From Litoribacillus peritrichatus (GTDB taxonomy: Bacteria > Pseudomonadota > Gammaproteobacteria > Pseudomonadales > Litoribrevibacteraceae): DNA of 64,000 nucleotides. This document shows positions 1 through 8,450 of the stretch, piece after piece. The translations under genes were made by a program, and so were the position numbers. The notes under the pieces are model-generated. The model was not told the DNA's origin and did not search any database. It saw only the letters and a list, made by a program, of their open reading frames with translations. Each line of letters opens with the position of its first letter. Position 1 is the first letter of the stretch. Where the stretch lies: positions 186,001 to 250,000 of the forward strand of contig NZ_BAABBN010000007.1 in NCBI RefSeq assembly GCF_039537985.1. The letters are read 5' to 3'.

Positions 1-279
1 TCGCCTGAGAGAGCAGGGCAAAAACGCATTTATCACCAAAAAGACTATGTGTTGTTGAAGTTGATACTGCGAGGGAAACGGCTGGGGTGGTCTTTGGCGG
101 AAAGTAAACAGCTGATCGACCTTTATGATCCCGAGCAGCAAAATCAGGAACAGTATCAACGCGTCCTGCAAAAAATTGAAGAAAGCAGGCTCCGATTGCA
201 GCAACAAAGGCAAGACATTGAGTTGATGTTACTTGAACTGGATGAGCACCAAACACGTATCGAACACGCCATGAACTGA
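1..279 (+). CDS. liuR: MerR-family regulator, C-terminal part (probable LiuR), cut by window edge
   Basis: The reading frame is open from the first base, so the N-terminal DNA-binding part lies outside the window. The visible 92 residues begin in the MerR effector-side helices (RIYHQKDYVLLKLI, then LGWSLAESKQLIDLYDP) and continue into a long dimerisation coiled coil rich in Gln, Glu and Arg. MerR regulators with this layout sit directly upstream of liuABCDE in Pseudomonas and relatives and respond to branched-chain acyl-CoA catabolism. The position 130 bp upstream of an isovaleryl-CoA dehydrogenase, on the same strand, supports LiuR. The family call is firm; the specific name rests on context. 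Confidence 0.8.
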   Translation, partial: SPERAGQKRIYHQKDYVLLKLILRGKRLGWSLAESKQLIDLYDPEQQNQEQYQRVLQKIEESRLRLQQQRQDIELMLLELDEHQTRIEHAMN

Positions 280-412
280 GTTTTAAGGCCGGACGATCGG
301 CCTTCGTAGTAAAACCGATAACCAATAAAAATAATACAGACAAACATTGCACTTAACTCTTGAAGCCTAATTCTTGAAAGAGCATGTACAGCAAGACGTC
401 GAGGTCGGAATT

Positions 413-1579
413 ATGAAAAGTCAATACACCAGCCTGAGCTTCGGCTTGGGTGAAACCATAGATTTATTACGCAATCAAGTGAATGAATTTGCCCTGCGTG
501 AAATTGCGCCGATTGCAGATCAAGTGGATAAATCCAATGAATTCCCGAACGAACTTTGGAAAAAGTTTGGCGACATGGGGCTGTTGGGGGTCACTGTTTC
601 AGAGGAATACGGTGGTTCGGGGATGGGGTATTTAGCGCATGCGGTGGTGATGGAGGAAATCAGTCGGGCGTCTGCCTCGATAGGCCTGAGTTACGGGGCG
701 TTTTCTAATCTCTGTGTGAACCAAATCTTCCGCAATGGCAATGAGCAGCAGAAACAAAAATACCTGCCGAAGCTGGTGGCGGGCGATTGGGTGGGAGCAT
801 TGGCGATGAGTGAGCCAAACGCCGGCTCGGATGTGGTCAGTATGAAGCTGCACGCCAAAGACATGGGTGACCACTATGTGCTTAATGGCAGCAAAATGTG
901 GATTACCAATGGCCCGGACGCTGATGTGCTGGTGGTGTATGCCAAAACAGATCTGGATAAAGGCCCTCACGGCATTACGGCCTTTCTTATTGAAAAAACC
1001 TTCGCCGGATTTTCTACCGGTAAAAAGCTCGATAAATTAGGCATGCGCGGTTCTAACACGGCCCCTTTGTATTTTGATGACTGTGTGGTGCCAAAGGAAA
1101 ATGTACTGGGTGAAGTCAATCAAGGCGTTCGGGTCTTAATGAGTGGCCTGGATTATGAACGCGTGGTGCTGTCGGGTGGACCGACCGGAATCATGCAGGC
1201 CGCCATGGATTTGGTGGTGCCTTACATCCATGAACGAGAACAGTTTGGTCAGGCCATTGGTGAGTTTCAGCTGATTCAGGGCAAGATCGCGGACATGTAC
1301 TCCCGGATGAATGCATCCAAAGCCTACTTATACGCCGTGGCTGCGGCGTGTGACCGGGGAGAAACGGCCCGTAAAGACGCTGCGGGCGTGATTCTGTACA
1401 CCGCAGAGGTGGCGACCCAGATCGCGTTGGATGCCATTCAGATACTGGGTGGAAATGGCTACATTAATGACTTCGCAGCGGGCCGTTTATTACGAGATGC
1501 TAAACTTTATGAAATTGGCGCCGGGACTTCCGAAGTCAGACGGATGTTGATTGGCCGCGAATTGTTTAATGAGTCTTGA
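413..1579 (+). CDS. liuA: Isovaleryl-CoA dehydrogenase
   Basis: FAD-dependent acyl-CoA dehydrogenase of about 388 residues, the usual family length. It oxidises isovaleryl-CoA to 3-methylcrotonyl-CoA in leucine catabolism and passes electrons to ETF. Visible motifs are the acyl-CoA dehydrogenase signature around GALAMSEPNAGSDV, the isovaleryl-type catalytic Glu context GLDYERVV, and the C-terminal GAGTSEVRR segment. An in-frame TTG at 374 would add 13 residues. The ATG at 413 is preferred because it follows a GAGG-type ribosome site and gives the standard N-terminus MKSQYTSLSF. It is the first gene of the liu operon. Confidence 0.96.
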   Translation: MKSQYTSLSFGLGETIDLLRNQVNEFALREIAPIADQVDKSNEFPNELWKKFGDMGLLGVTVSEEYGGSGMGYLAHAVVMEEISRASASIGLSYGAFSNLCVNQIFRNGNEQQKQKYLPKLVAGDWVGALAMSEPNAGSDVVSMKLHAKDMGDHYVLNGSKMWITNGPDADVLVVYAKTDLDKGPHGITAFLIEKTFAGFSTGKKLDKLGMRGSNTAPLYFDDCVVPKENVLGEVNQGVRVLMSGLDYERVVLSGGPTGIMQAAMDLVVPYIHEREQFGQAIGEFQLIQGKIADMYSRMNASKAYLYAVAAACDRGETARKDAAGVILYTAEVATQIALDAIQILGGNGYINDFAAGRLLRDAKLYEIGAGTSEVRRMLIGRELFNES

Positions 1580-1640
1580 TTGTGTGGATAAGTGGTGCGG
1601 AAAAACTGTTACCTAATCGTTTGGGTATGGGAGTTGTGTT

Positions 1641-3245
1641 TTGCAGATTAGCAGCAAAATAGATACTAAATCTGAGAAGTTCGCCTCAAATTCAGCGAAA
1701 ATGGCCGAATTGGTTGAACACCTTAATGGCCTGGTTGCTAAGATCGCTGAAGGGGGCGGTGAAGCTGCTCAGCAACGGCACCTTGCACGGGGTAAGCTGC
1801 TGGCCCGACAACGAATTACGGCATTATTGGATCCCGGCAGCCCATTTCTCGAAATAGGCCAATTAGCGGCCTACCAAGTTTATGGTGAAGACGTTCCGGC
1901 AGCGGGTGTGGTTGCAGGTATTGGCCAGGTGTCGGGGCAGGAATGCATGATTGTCGTGAACGACGCTACGGTCAAAGGCGGCTCTTATTACCCGCTGACG
2001 GTGAAGAAACACCTGCGTGCCCAGACCATTGCTGAACAAAATCATCTCCCTTGTATTTATCTGGTGGACTCCGGTGGTGCTAACCTGCCAAGGCAGGAAG
2101 AGGTTTTTCCTGATCGAGAACACTTCGGCCGGATCTTTTTTAATCAGGCCAATATGTCGGCAAAAGGCATTCCGCAAATTGCTGCAGTGATGGGCTCTTG
2201 TACAGCCGGAGGCGCTTATGTGCCAGCGATGGCGGATGAATCCATCATTGTAAAACAACAGGGCACAATTTTTCTGGCTGGGCCGCCTCTGGTGAAAGCG
2301 GCCACCGGTGAAGAAGTGACAGCCGAAGCTCTCGGCGGTGCGGATGTGCACTGCAAGCAATCGGGGGTGGCGGACCACTATGCCAACAATGATCACCATG
2401 CTTTGCACCTGGTTCGGCAGGCCATTGGCCGTTTAAACCGGGTGAAAGCCCATTCGCAGGATACACGGCCGACCCAGCCCCCGAAATACGACCCGAAAGA
2501 ACTGTATGGTGTCGTACCTTGCGATTTAAAAACCCAGTACGACGTTCGGGAAGTCATTGCCAGAACGGTGGACGGCTCTGAGTTTGATGAATTCAAAGCG
2601 TTGTTTGGTACTACGCTGGTGTGTGGTTTTGCAAGAATTTATGGCATGCCGGTGGGCATTGTTGCCAATAACGGTATTTTATTTTCAGAATCGGCCCAAA
2701 AAGGTGCGCACTTCATTGAGTTGTGTGCTCAGCGCAAGATTCCGTTGGTGTTCCTGCAGAACATCACCGGCTTTATGGTCGGCAAAAAATACGAAGCGGA
2801 AGGAATTGCAAGACACGGCGCAAAAATGGTGACGGCGGTAGCCTGTGCCAAAGTCCCTAAGTTCACAGTGGTCATCGGCGGCAGTTTTGGTGCCGGTAAT
2901 TATGGCATGTGTGGCCGGGCGTACGACCCAAGGTTTATGTTTATGTGGCCGAACGCCCGCATTTCGGTGATGGGAGGAGAGCAGGCCGCTGGCGTATTGG
3001 CTCAGGTAAAACGGGCCGGCATGGAAAAACGTGGTGAAAGCTGGAACGACCAGCAAGAGCAAGACTTTAAGCAACCAATTATTGATGACTATGAAATACA
3101 GGGTCACCCGTATTACTCCAGCGCTCGCCTGTGGGATGACGGTGTTATTGATCCGGCGGAGACGCGTAATGTTTTAGGCTTGTGTTTATCAGCTAGTCTT
3201 AATGCACCGATCGAAGAAACGCAATTTGGCGTTTTCAGAATGTAG
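1641..3245 (+). CDS. liuB: 3-methylcrotonyl-CoA carboxylase, beta (carboxyltransferase) subunit
   Basis: A 534-residue carboxyltransferase subunit that moves CO2 from biotin on the LiuD subunit to 3-methylcrotonyl-CoA, giving 3-methylglutaconyl-CoA. The two crotonase-like halves are complete. Characteristic blocks include NDATVKGGSYYPLTVKKHLR, GSCTAGGAYVPAM, the second-half GSFGAGNYGMCGRAYDPRF and GGEQAAGVLAQVKR. The start appears to be a TTG at 1641, preceded by GGGAG. The next ATG (1701) would remove an N-terminal segment that is normally present in this family. It lies 61 bp after liuA and is probably co-transcribed. Confidence 0.96.
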   Translation: MQISSKIDTKSEKFASNSAKMAELVEHLNGLVAKIAEGGGEAAQQRHLARGKLLARQRITALLDPGSPFLEIGQLAAYQVYGEDVPAAGVVAGIGQVSGQECMIVVNDATVKGGSYYPLTVKKHLRAQTIAEQNHLPCIYLVDSGGANLPRQEEVFPDREHFGRIFFNQANMSAKGIPQIAAVMGSCTAGGAYVPAMADESIIVKQQGTIFLAGPPLVKAATGEEVTAEALGGADVHCKQSGVADHYANNDHHALHLVRQAIGRLNRVKAHSQDTRPTQPPKYDPKELYGVVPCDLKTQYDVREVIARTVDGSEFDEFKALFGTTLVCGFARIYGMPVGIVANNGILFSESAQKGAHFIELCAQRKIPLVFLQNITGFMVGKKYEAEGIARHGAKMVTAVACAKVPKFTVVIGGSFGAGNYGMCGRAYDPRFMFMWPNARISVMGGEQAAGVLAQVKRAGMEKRGESWNDQQEQDFKQPIIDDYEIQGHPYYSSARLWDDGVIDPAETRNVLGLCLSASLNAPIEETQFGVFRM

Positions 3246-3287
3246 TGATTTCCTTTGTATTAAACCACGCATGCAGGAGATTCAATC

Positions 3288-4094
3288 ATGCCGCTGGTAC
3301 TTGCAGAACAAAAACAGCCGGGGGTGTTGTGGCTGACCCTCAACCGCCCGGAGAAGCACAACGCGTTTAATGACCAAGTCATTTCAGAGCTGATTGCCCA
3401 TCTTGATTCAGCGGAGTCGAACCCGGCTGTGCGGGTATTGGTGTTGGCTTCGGAAGGGGCCAGCTTCAGTGCGGGGGCCGATGTACACTGGATGCGCTCC
3501 ATGAAAGACGCCAGTTACGAAGAAAATATTTACGATGCGCTGCAATTGGCTACTTTGTTGTATCGGTTGAATCACTGCTCCAAACCGACCATCTGCCGAG
3601 TGCAGGGGGCGGCGTTTGGCGGGGCCGTTGGTTTAGTCAGTTGTTGTGATATGGCGGTGGCAGTGGAGTCTGCCACATTTGCTTTGTCGGAAGTTAAGAT
3701 TGGTTTGATTCCTGCCACCATCAGTCCGTATGTGGTGCGTGCCATGGGCGAGCGAAATGCCCGTCGTTTTTTTCAAACGGCCGAAACCTTCACCGCTGAG
3801 CGTGCCAACGCCATGCGCCTGCTGCATGAAGTGGTGGAGGATGAACAAGCCTTGGATGACCAGGTCTTGGCTTGGATTACCGCCTTGCTGGCCAATGGAC
3901 CGATTGCCATGAGTGAATCAAGACAGTTGATCGCGGATGTGGTTGCCAGGCCATTAAGTGAGGAGATTGTCCGAACCACTTCCGAATGGATTGCGAAAGT
4001 ACGGGTATCCCAGGAAGGTCAGGAAGGATTAAAAGCCTTTTTGGATAAAAGACCGCCGAGTTGGCAACAGGATTTGAATCAGTCGGAGGAATGA
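3288..4094 (+). CDS. liuC: Methylglutaconyl-CoA hydratase (enoyl-CoA hydratase family)
   Basis: A 268-residue crotonase-fold enzyme that hydrates 3-methylglutaconyl-CoA to HMG-CoA. The N-terminal block LNRPEKHNAFND, the oxyanion-hole segment SFSAGADVHWM and the second glycine-rich block VQGAAFGGAVGLVSCCDMA are all visible. The ATG follows AGGAG eight bases upstream. The stop codon is one base before the liuD start, so translation of the two is likely coupled. Placement between the two carboxylase subunit genes is the usual liu gene order. Confidence 0.94.
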   Translation: MPLVLAEQKQPGVLWLTLNRPEKHNAFNDQVISELIAHLDSAESNPAVRVLVLASEGASFSAGADVHWMRSMKDASYEENIYDALQLATLLYRLNHCSKPTICRVQGAAFGGAVGLVSCCDMAVAVESATFALSEVKIGLIPATISPYVVRAMGERNARRFFQTAETFTAERANAMRLLHEVVEDEQALDDQVLAWITALLANGPIAMSESRQLIADVVARPLSEEIVRTTSEWIAKVRVSQEGQEGLKAFLDKRPPSWQQDLNQSEE

Positions 4095-4095
4095 C

Positions 4096-6135
4096 GTGTT
4101 TTCGAAAATATTGATCGCGAATCGAGGTGAAATTGCCTGTCGGGTGATTAAGACGGCGAAGAAATTGGGCATTCAGACCGTTGCGGTCTATTCCGACGCA
4201 GACGCATTGGCTCAGCACGTTCAGTTGGCTGATGAGGCGGTTTATCTCGGGGCATCGCCAGCCAAAGACAGCTATTTGGTGATTGATAAAGTCATTGCTG
4301 CTGCTAAAACAACGGGCGCGGATGCCATTCATCCAGGCTACGGTTTTCTTTCCGAAAACGCCGATTTTGCGGATGAATGCGACAGCGCGGGCATTAAGTT
4401 CATTGGGCCAAGTGGTAATGCCATTGCATCTATGGGGTCTAAATCCCGAGCGAAAGCGTTGATGGAAGAAGCCGGAGTGCCGCTGGTGCCGGGATATCAT
4501 GGCGACATTCAGGACCCGGCCGTGTTAAAGCAACATGCGATTGATATTGGTTTTCCGGTATTAATTAAAGCGTCGGCAGGCGGGGGCGGAAAAGGCATGC
4601 GGATCGTCACCTCGCAGCATGAATTTGAGGATGCGTTGGATGCGGCCAAGCGTGAGGCGATGAATGGTTTTGGCGACGATCATGTATTGCTGGAGCGCTA
4701 TATTCTTCAGCCCCGGCACGTGGAAATACAGGTTTTTTGCGATCAGTTCGGGCAAGGGGTGTTTTTGTTCGAACGGGATTGCTCCATTCAGCGTCGACAC
4801 CAGAAAGTCATCGAAGAAGCGCCGGCGCCTGGCGTTTCAGAAACATTAAGAACGCAAATGGGGGAGGCCGCGCTCAAAGCCGCGCATGCCATCGGTTATG
4901 AAGGCGCGGGCACGGTTGAGTTTTTACTGGATGCCTCGGGTGATTTTTATTTCATGGAAATGAACACCCGTTTGCAGGTCGAACATCCGGTGACAGAGTT
5001 TATCACCGGTATTGACCTGGTGGACTGGCAATTAAGAATTGCGGACGGTGCACAAATTCCGCTGACTCAGGATCAGCTGTCGATTAAGGGGCACGCCATT
5101 GAGGTACGGCTATACGCAGAAGACCCGGATAATAATTTTTTACCGTCGGTGGGTAAAATTCAGCACCTGCAATTCCCAAAACAATCCCATGTGCCTTGGG
5201 CGCGAATTGATGCCGGTGTGGTGTCGGGTGATGATGTTTCTGTTTTTTATGACCCTATGGTGGCCAAGATCATTGCCTGGGGAGAAGACCGTAGGCAGGC
5301 GTTGATGCGGATTAAATCCTTGTTGCTTAATACCTATGTGGTCGGGCCGGAAACCAACCGGGATTACTTACTCAGGTTATTGAATGTTACCGCGTTTGCC
5401 CGGGCTGAGTTGTCGACTCATTTTATTGAAGAGCATCAGCCGGCGTTAGCGGCCAGTCCGCAGAGTTCGTTAGATTTGGCGTTAGCGGTGGCGGCCGCCT
5501 GGTGGGTGGATTCGAGGGCGAAGACCTCGCCTTTTCCGGCCGGTTGGCGAATGAACGCGCTGCCATCGGAAGAGTTAACCTTACGGTTTGAGCAAGCGAA
5601 CTACCCGCTGCAATTGACCTCAAATAAAGCGCAAAGTTATCAAGTGGCGCGCGTTGGGCGAGGTCACCAGGTTCGGTTTGATAAAGGCGAAGGGTATGAT
5701 CATTACGCGTTAGTGAATGGCCGTAAGATTCCGGTGCATATTTATCTGGATCGTAAGACATCGGGGCTGGGCGACCATACCATGATGTTGTTTATTGAAG
5801 AGCAGAGGTTTGTGTTTGAACTGGCTCAACCGGATTTCGGTCTGGAGGAAGATCAACATGACACCCATGGGGTGGTCGCTCCTATGCATGGAAATGTTGT
5901 GTCTGTGCTGGTTGCTGAGGGGGAAGCGGTGACGAAAGGTCAGCCTCTGGTCGTGATGGAAGCGATGAAAATGGAACACACCCTGACGGCACCGCACGAT
6001 GGTGTCGTGGGTCAGGTGGTGTATAAGAGCGGTGACCAGGTAGAAGAAGGCACTGCCCTGCTTGAGGTCGAAGCGGATGACATCGAAGCGCGGGTTATTG
6101 AGGGTCATCGCCGTCAAAGTGAGGTCGTCGAATGA
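4096..6135 (+). CDS. liuD: 3-methylcrotonyl-CoA carboxylase, alpha (biotin carboxylase/BCCP) subunit
   Basis: A 679-residue biotin-carrying subunit. The biotin carboxylase part (about residues 1-450) shows the N-terminus FSKILIANRGEIACRVI, the glycine-rich ATP-grasp loop KASAGGGGKGMR and the EMNTRLQVEHPVTE motif. A middle linker domain follows, then a C-terminal biotinyl domain with EAMKMEH, in which the biotin-accepting lysine is residue 625. The start is GTG at 4096, just after GGAGGA and overlapping the liuC termination region. The stop overlaps the liuE ATG as ATGA. Confidence 0.96.
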   Translation: MFSKILIANRGEIACRVIKTAKKLGIQTVAVYSDADALAQHVQLADEAVYLGASPAKDSYLVIDKVIAAAKTTGADAIHPGYGFLSENADFADECDSAGIKFIGPSGNAIASMGSKSRAKALMEEAGVPLVPGYHGDIQDPAVLKQHAIDIGFPVLIKASAGGGGKGMRIVTSQHEFEDALDAAKREAMNGFGDDHVLLERYILQPRHVEIQVFCDQFGQGVFLFERDCSIQRRHQKVIEEAPAPGVSETLRTQMGEAALKAAHAIGYEGAGTVEFLLDASGDFYFMEMNTRLQVEHPVTEFITGIDLVDWQLRIADGAQIPLTQDQLSIKGHAIEVRLYAEDPDNNFLPSVGKIQHLQFPKQSHVPWARIDAGVVSGDDVSVFYDPMVAKIIAWGEDRRQALMRIKSLLLNTYVVGPETNRDYLLRLLNVTAFARAELSTHFIEEHQPALAASPQSSLDLALAVAAAWWVDSRAKTSPFPAGWRMNALPSEELTLRFEQANYPLQLTSNKAQSYQVARVGRGHQVRFDKGEGYDHYALVNGRKIPVHIYLDRKTSGLGDHTMMLFIEEQRFVFELAQPDFGLEEDQHDTHGVVAPMHGNVVSVLVAEGEAVTKGQPLVVMEAMKMEHTLTAPHDGVVGQVVYKSGDQVEEGTALLEVEADDIEARVIEGHRRQSEVVE

Positions 6136-7040
6136 GTTCCTGTGTGGTGAGCAACTTACCGAACCGTGTGCGGATTGTGGAAGTTGGGCCAAGAGACGGG
6201 CTTCAAAACGAAGCTCAAATGATCCCGACGGATCAGAAAACAACATTGATTGAAGGTTTGGTTCAGGCGGGCGTCAGTCATGTTGAGGTCGGTAGCTTTG
6301 TGTCGCCGAAATGGGTGCCCCAGATGGCCAATTCAGCGGAAGTGCTGGCCGGGCTATCGAAACAACCGGGAAAAACATATGCGGCATTGACGCCTAACCT
6401 GAAGGGTCTGGAGTTGGCGCTCGAGGCTGGCGCGAGCGAAGTGGCGGTGTTTGGTGCGGCTTCAGAAACTTTTAGCCAGAAAAACATTAATTGTTCGGTG
6501 GCAGACAGTCTGGCTCGGTTCGATGCTGTAATGGCCTTGGCTCAACGTGAGCATATTAAGGTGCGCGGCTATGTGTCTTGTGTCATGGGTTGCCCTTACG
6601 AAGGTGATGTCCCGGTCGAGCAAGTGGCGAGGGTCAGTCAAACCTTGCTGGACATGGGCTGCTACGAGATCTCTCTGGGCGATACCGTTGGCGTCGGCAC
6701 TCCGCTTCAAACTCAACGGCTGATCGAACACCTGACTCAGTATGTTCCAGTGAGTCAGCTGGCGGCTCATTTCCACGATACGTACGGCCAGGCTTTGGCC
6801 AATATTTTTGCTGTATTGCAAATGGGGGTCTCAGTGGTGGATACCTCGATCGCAGGGTTGGGCGGGTGTCCCTACGCGCAAGGAGCCAGTGGTAATCTGG
6901 CCACCGAAGACGTCGTGTATATGCTGAATGGACTGGGCATTGATACGGGCATTGATTTGAAGCAGTTGATGGCGTTGTCCAACCAGTTTTGTCATGATAA
7001 TCATTTAGTTCAGCGCTCCAAGGTCAGTTTGGCAGGGTGA
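6132..7040 (+). CDS. liuE: Hydroxymethylglutaryl-CoA lyase
   Basis: A 302-residue TIM-barrel lyase that cleaves HMG-CoA to acetoacetate and acetyl-CoA, the last step of leucine breakdown. It shows the N-terminal VEVGPRDGLQNE motif, the HFHDTYGQALAN metal-binding histidine region, and the diagnostic active-site cysteine loop GLGGCPYAQGASGN near residues 242-255. The ATG overlaps the liuD stop by four bases, which points to translational coupling. It is the last gene of the operon; the following 269 bp contain no convincing strong terminator. Confidence 0.95.
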   Translation: MSSCVVSNLPNRVRIVEVGPRDGLQNEAQMIPTDQKTTLIEGLVQAGVSHVEVGSFVSPKWVPQMANSAEVLAGLSKQPGKTYAALTPNLKGLELALEAGASEVAVFGAASETFSQKNINCSVADSLARFDAVMALAQREHIKVRGYVSCVMGCPYEGDVPVEQVARVSQTLLDMGCYEISLGDTVGVGTPLQTQRLIEHLTQYVPVSQLAAHFHDTYGQALANIFAVLQMGVSVVDTSIAGLGGCPYAQGASGNLATEDVVYMLNGLGIDTGIDLKQLMALSNQFCHDNHLVQRSKVSLAG

Positions 7041-7309
7041 GCTGAATTGCTTCTGATTGGTTCTACCGATTATTGCTCCGTCTTGGACTTTTGAACTTTT
7101 TTCATCTTTTCACACCTTACTCCTTCTCAAAATACAGTCGTATGCGTCCATTACAACAAGGTTTGTGTGTGTTTGTTTTTGTGACAGATCAGGGATTTTT
7201 CAGCTAATGAGTGGCTGATATTTTTAATGCTTGATTTACAATTCAACCCTAACTAACGTATTGGTTAACTTTTTACATATTACAAAAAATTATTTGAAGG
7301 GAAGATGTT

Positions 7310-8437
7310 ATGTCAGGGCTATTGCCTAATATTGATCCGGACGGATTACTGGAATATTCCGTTGTGTTTACCGATCGCGCATTGAACCATATGTCGCAGC
7401 GTTTTCAGGGCGTCATGACCGATATATCCAGCATTTTGAAACAGGTTTATCACGCAGATGCGGTGGCGGTGGTTCCCGGTGGCGGTACGTTTGGTATGGA
7501 GTCCGTGGCTCGTCAGTTTGCTCACGATAAAAAGTGTTTAGTGATTCGAAATGGCTGGTTCAGTTTTCGTTGGAGTCAGATTTTCGAGATGGGGCGTATT
7601 CCGTCCGAAACCATCGTCATGAAGGCGAGACAACAGCAGGATTCTGCTCAGTCTCCGTTTGAACCCGCACCGATCGACGAGGTGGTTGCCACTATTTTGC
7701 GTGAAAAGCCGGACATGGTGTTTGCGCCTCACGTGGAAACTGCGTCGGGAATGATTCTGCCAGACGGTTATTTAAAAGCCGTGGGTGATGCCGTTAAGTC
7801 CGTGGGCGGCATGTTTGTGTTGGACTGCATTGCTTCCGGCACATTATGGGTTGATATGAAAGAAATGGGCGTGGATGTATTAATCAGCGCGCCTCAAAAA
7901 GGCTGGAGCTCTTCGCCGTGTGCGGCGCAAATCATGTTAAGTGAAAAAGCGCTGACGCGACTGGAAGAAACAACCAGCAGCAGTTTTGCCTGTGATCTGA
8001 AAAAGTGGCTGGACATTATGCGTGCTTATGAAAATGGCGGCCATGCCTATCATGCCACTATGCCGACCGATGCGTTGGCAAAGTTCCGTGATACCATGCT
8101 TGAAACCCAGGAATACGGGTTTGAGAAGGTTAAGCAAGAGCAGCAGGCCTTGGGTGATGCCGTTCGAACCATGCTGGAAAGCAAAGGCATTAACAGTGTT
8201 GCTGCAGACGGTTTTAAAGCGCCGGGCGTGGTAGTGAGTTATACCAGTGATCCTCTGATGCAAAGCGGTAAGAAGTTTTTGGAAGCGGGTTTGCAAACGG
8301 CGGCCGGAGTGCCTTTGCAATGCGACGAGCGAGAAGATTTCGCGACCTTCCGAATCGGTTTGTTTGGTTTGGAGAAGCTTCATGACCCAGCCAGTGCTGT
8401 GTCGAATCTGGAGCAAGCGTTGAATAAAATTCTGTAA
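7310..8437 (+). CDS. Class V aminotransferase (alanine/serine-glyoxylate type)
   Basis: A 375-residue PLP enzyme of aminotransferase class V. The N-terminal part has the phosphate-binding-side segment VVPGGGTFGMES, and Lys197 in the SAPQKGWSSSP context is the probable Schiff-base lysine. The closest described functions are alanine-glyoxylate and serine-pyruvate aminotransferases; the substrate cannot be set from sequence alone. It is monocistronic, with its own upstream intergenic region and a GAAGGGA ribosome site before the ATG. It runs convergently into the histidine kinase gene, with only 13 bp between stops. Confidence 0.85.
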   Translation: MSGLLPNIDPDGLLEYSVVFTDRALNHMSQRFQGVMTDISSILKQVYHADAVAVVPGGGTFGMESVARQFAHDKKCLVIRNGWFSFRWSQIFEMGRIPSETIVMKARQQQDSAQSPFEPAPIDEVVATILREKPDMVFAPHVETASGMILPDGYLKAVGDAVKSVGGMFVLDCIASGTLWVDMKEMGVDVLISAPQKGWSSSPCAAQIMLSEKALTRLEETTSSSFACDLKKWLDIMRAYENGGHAYHATMPTDALAKFRDTMLETQEYGFEKVKQEQQALGDAVRTMLESKGINSVAADGFKAPGVVVSYTSDPLMQSGKKFLEAGLQTAAGVPLQCDEREDFATFRIGLFGLEKLHDPASAVSNLEQALNKIL

Positions 8438-8450
8438 CTTCGTGAATAGG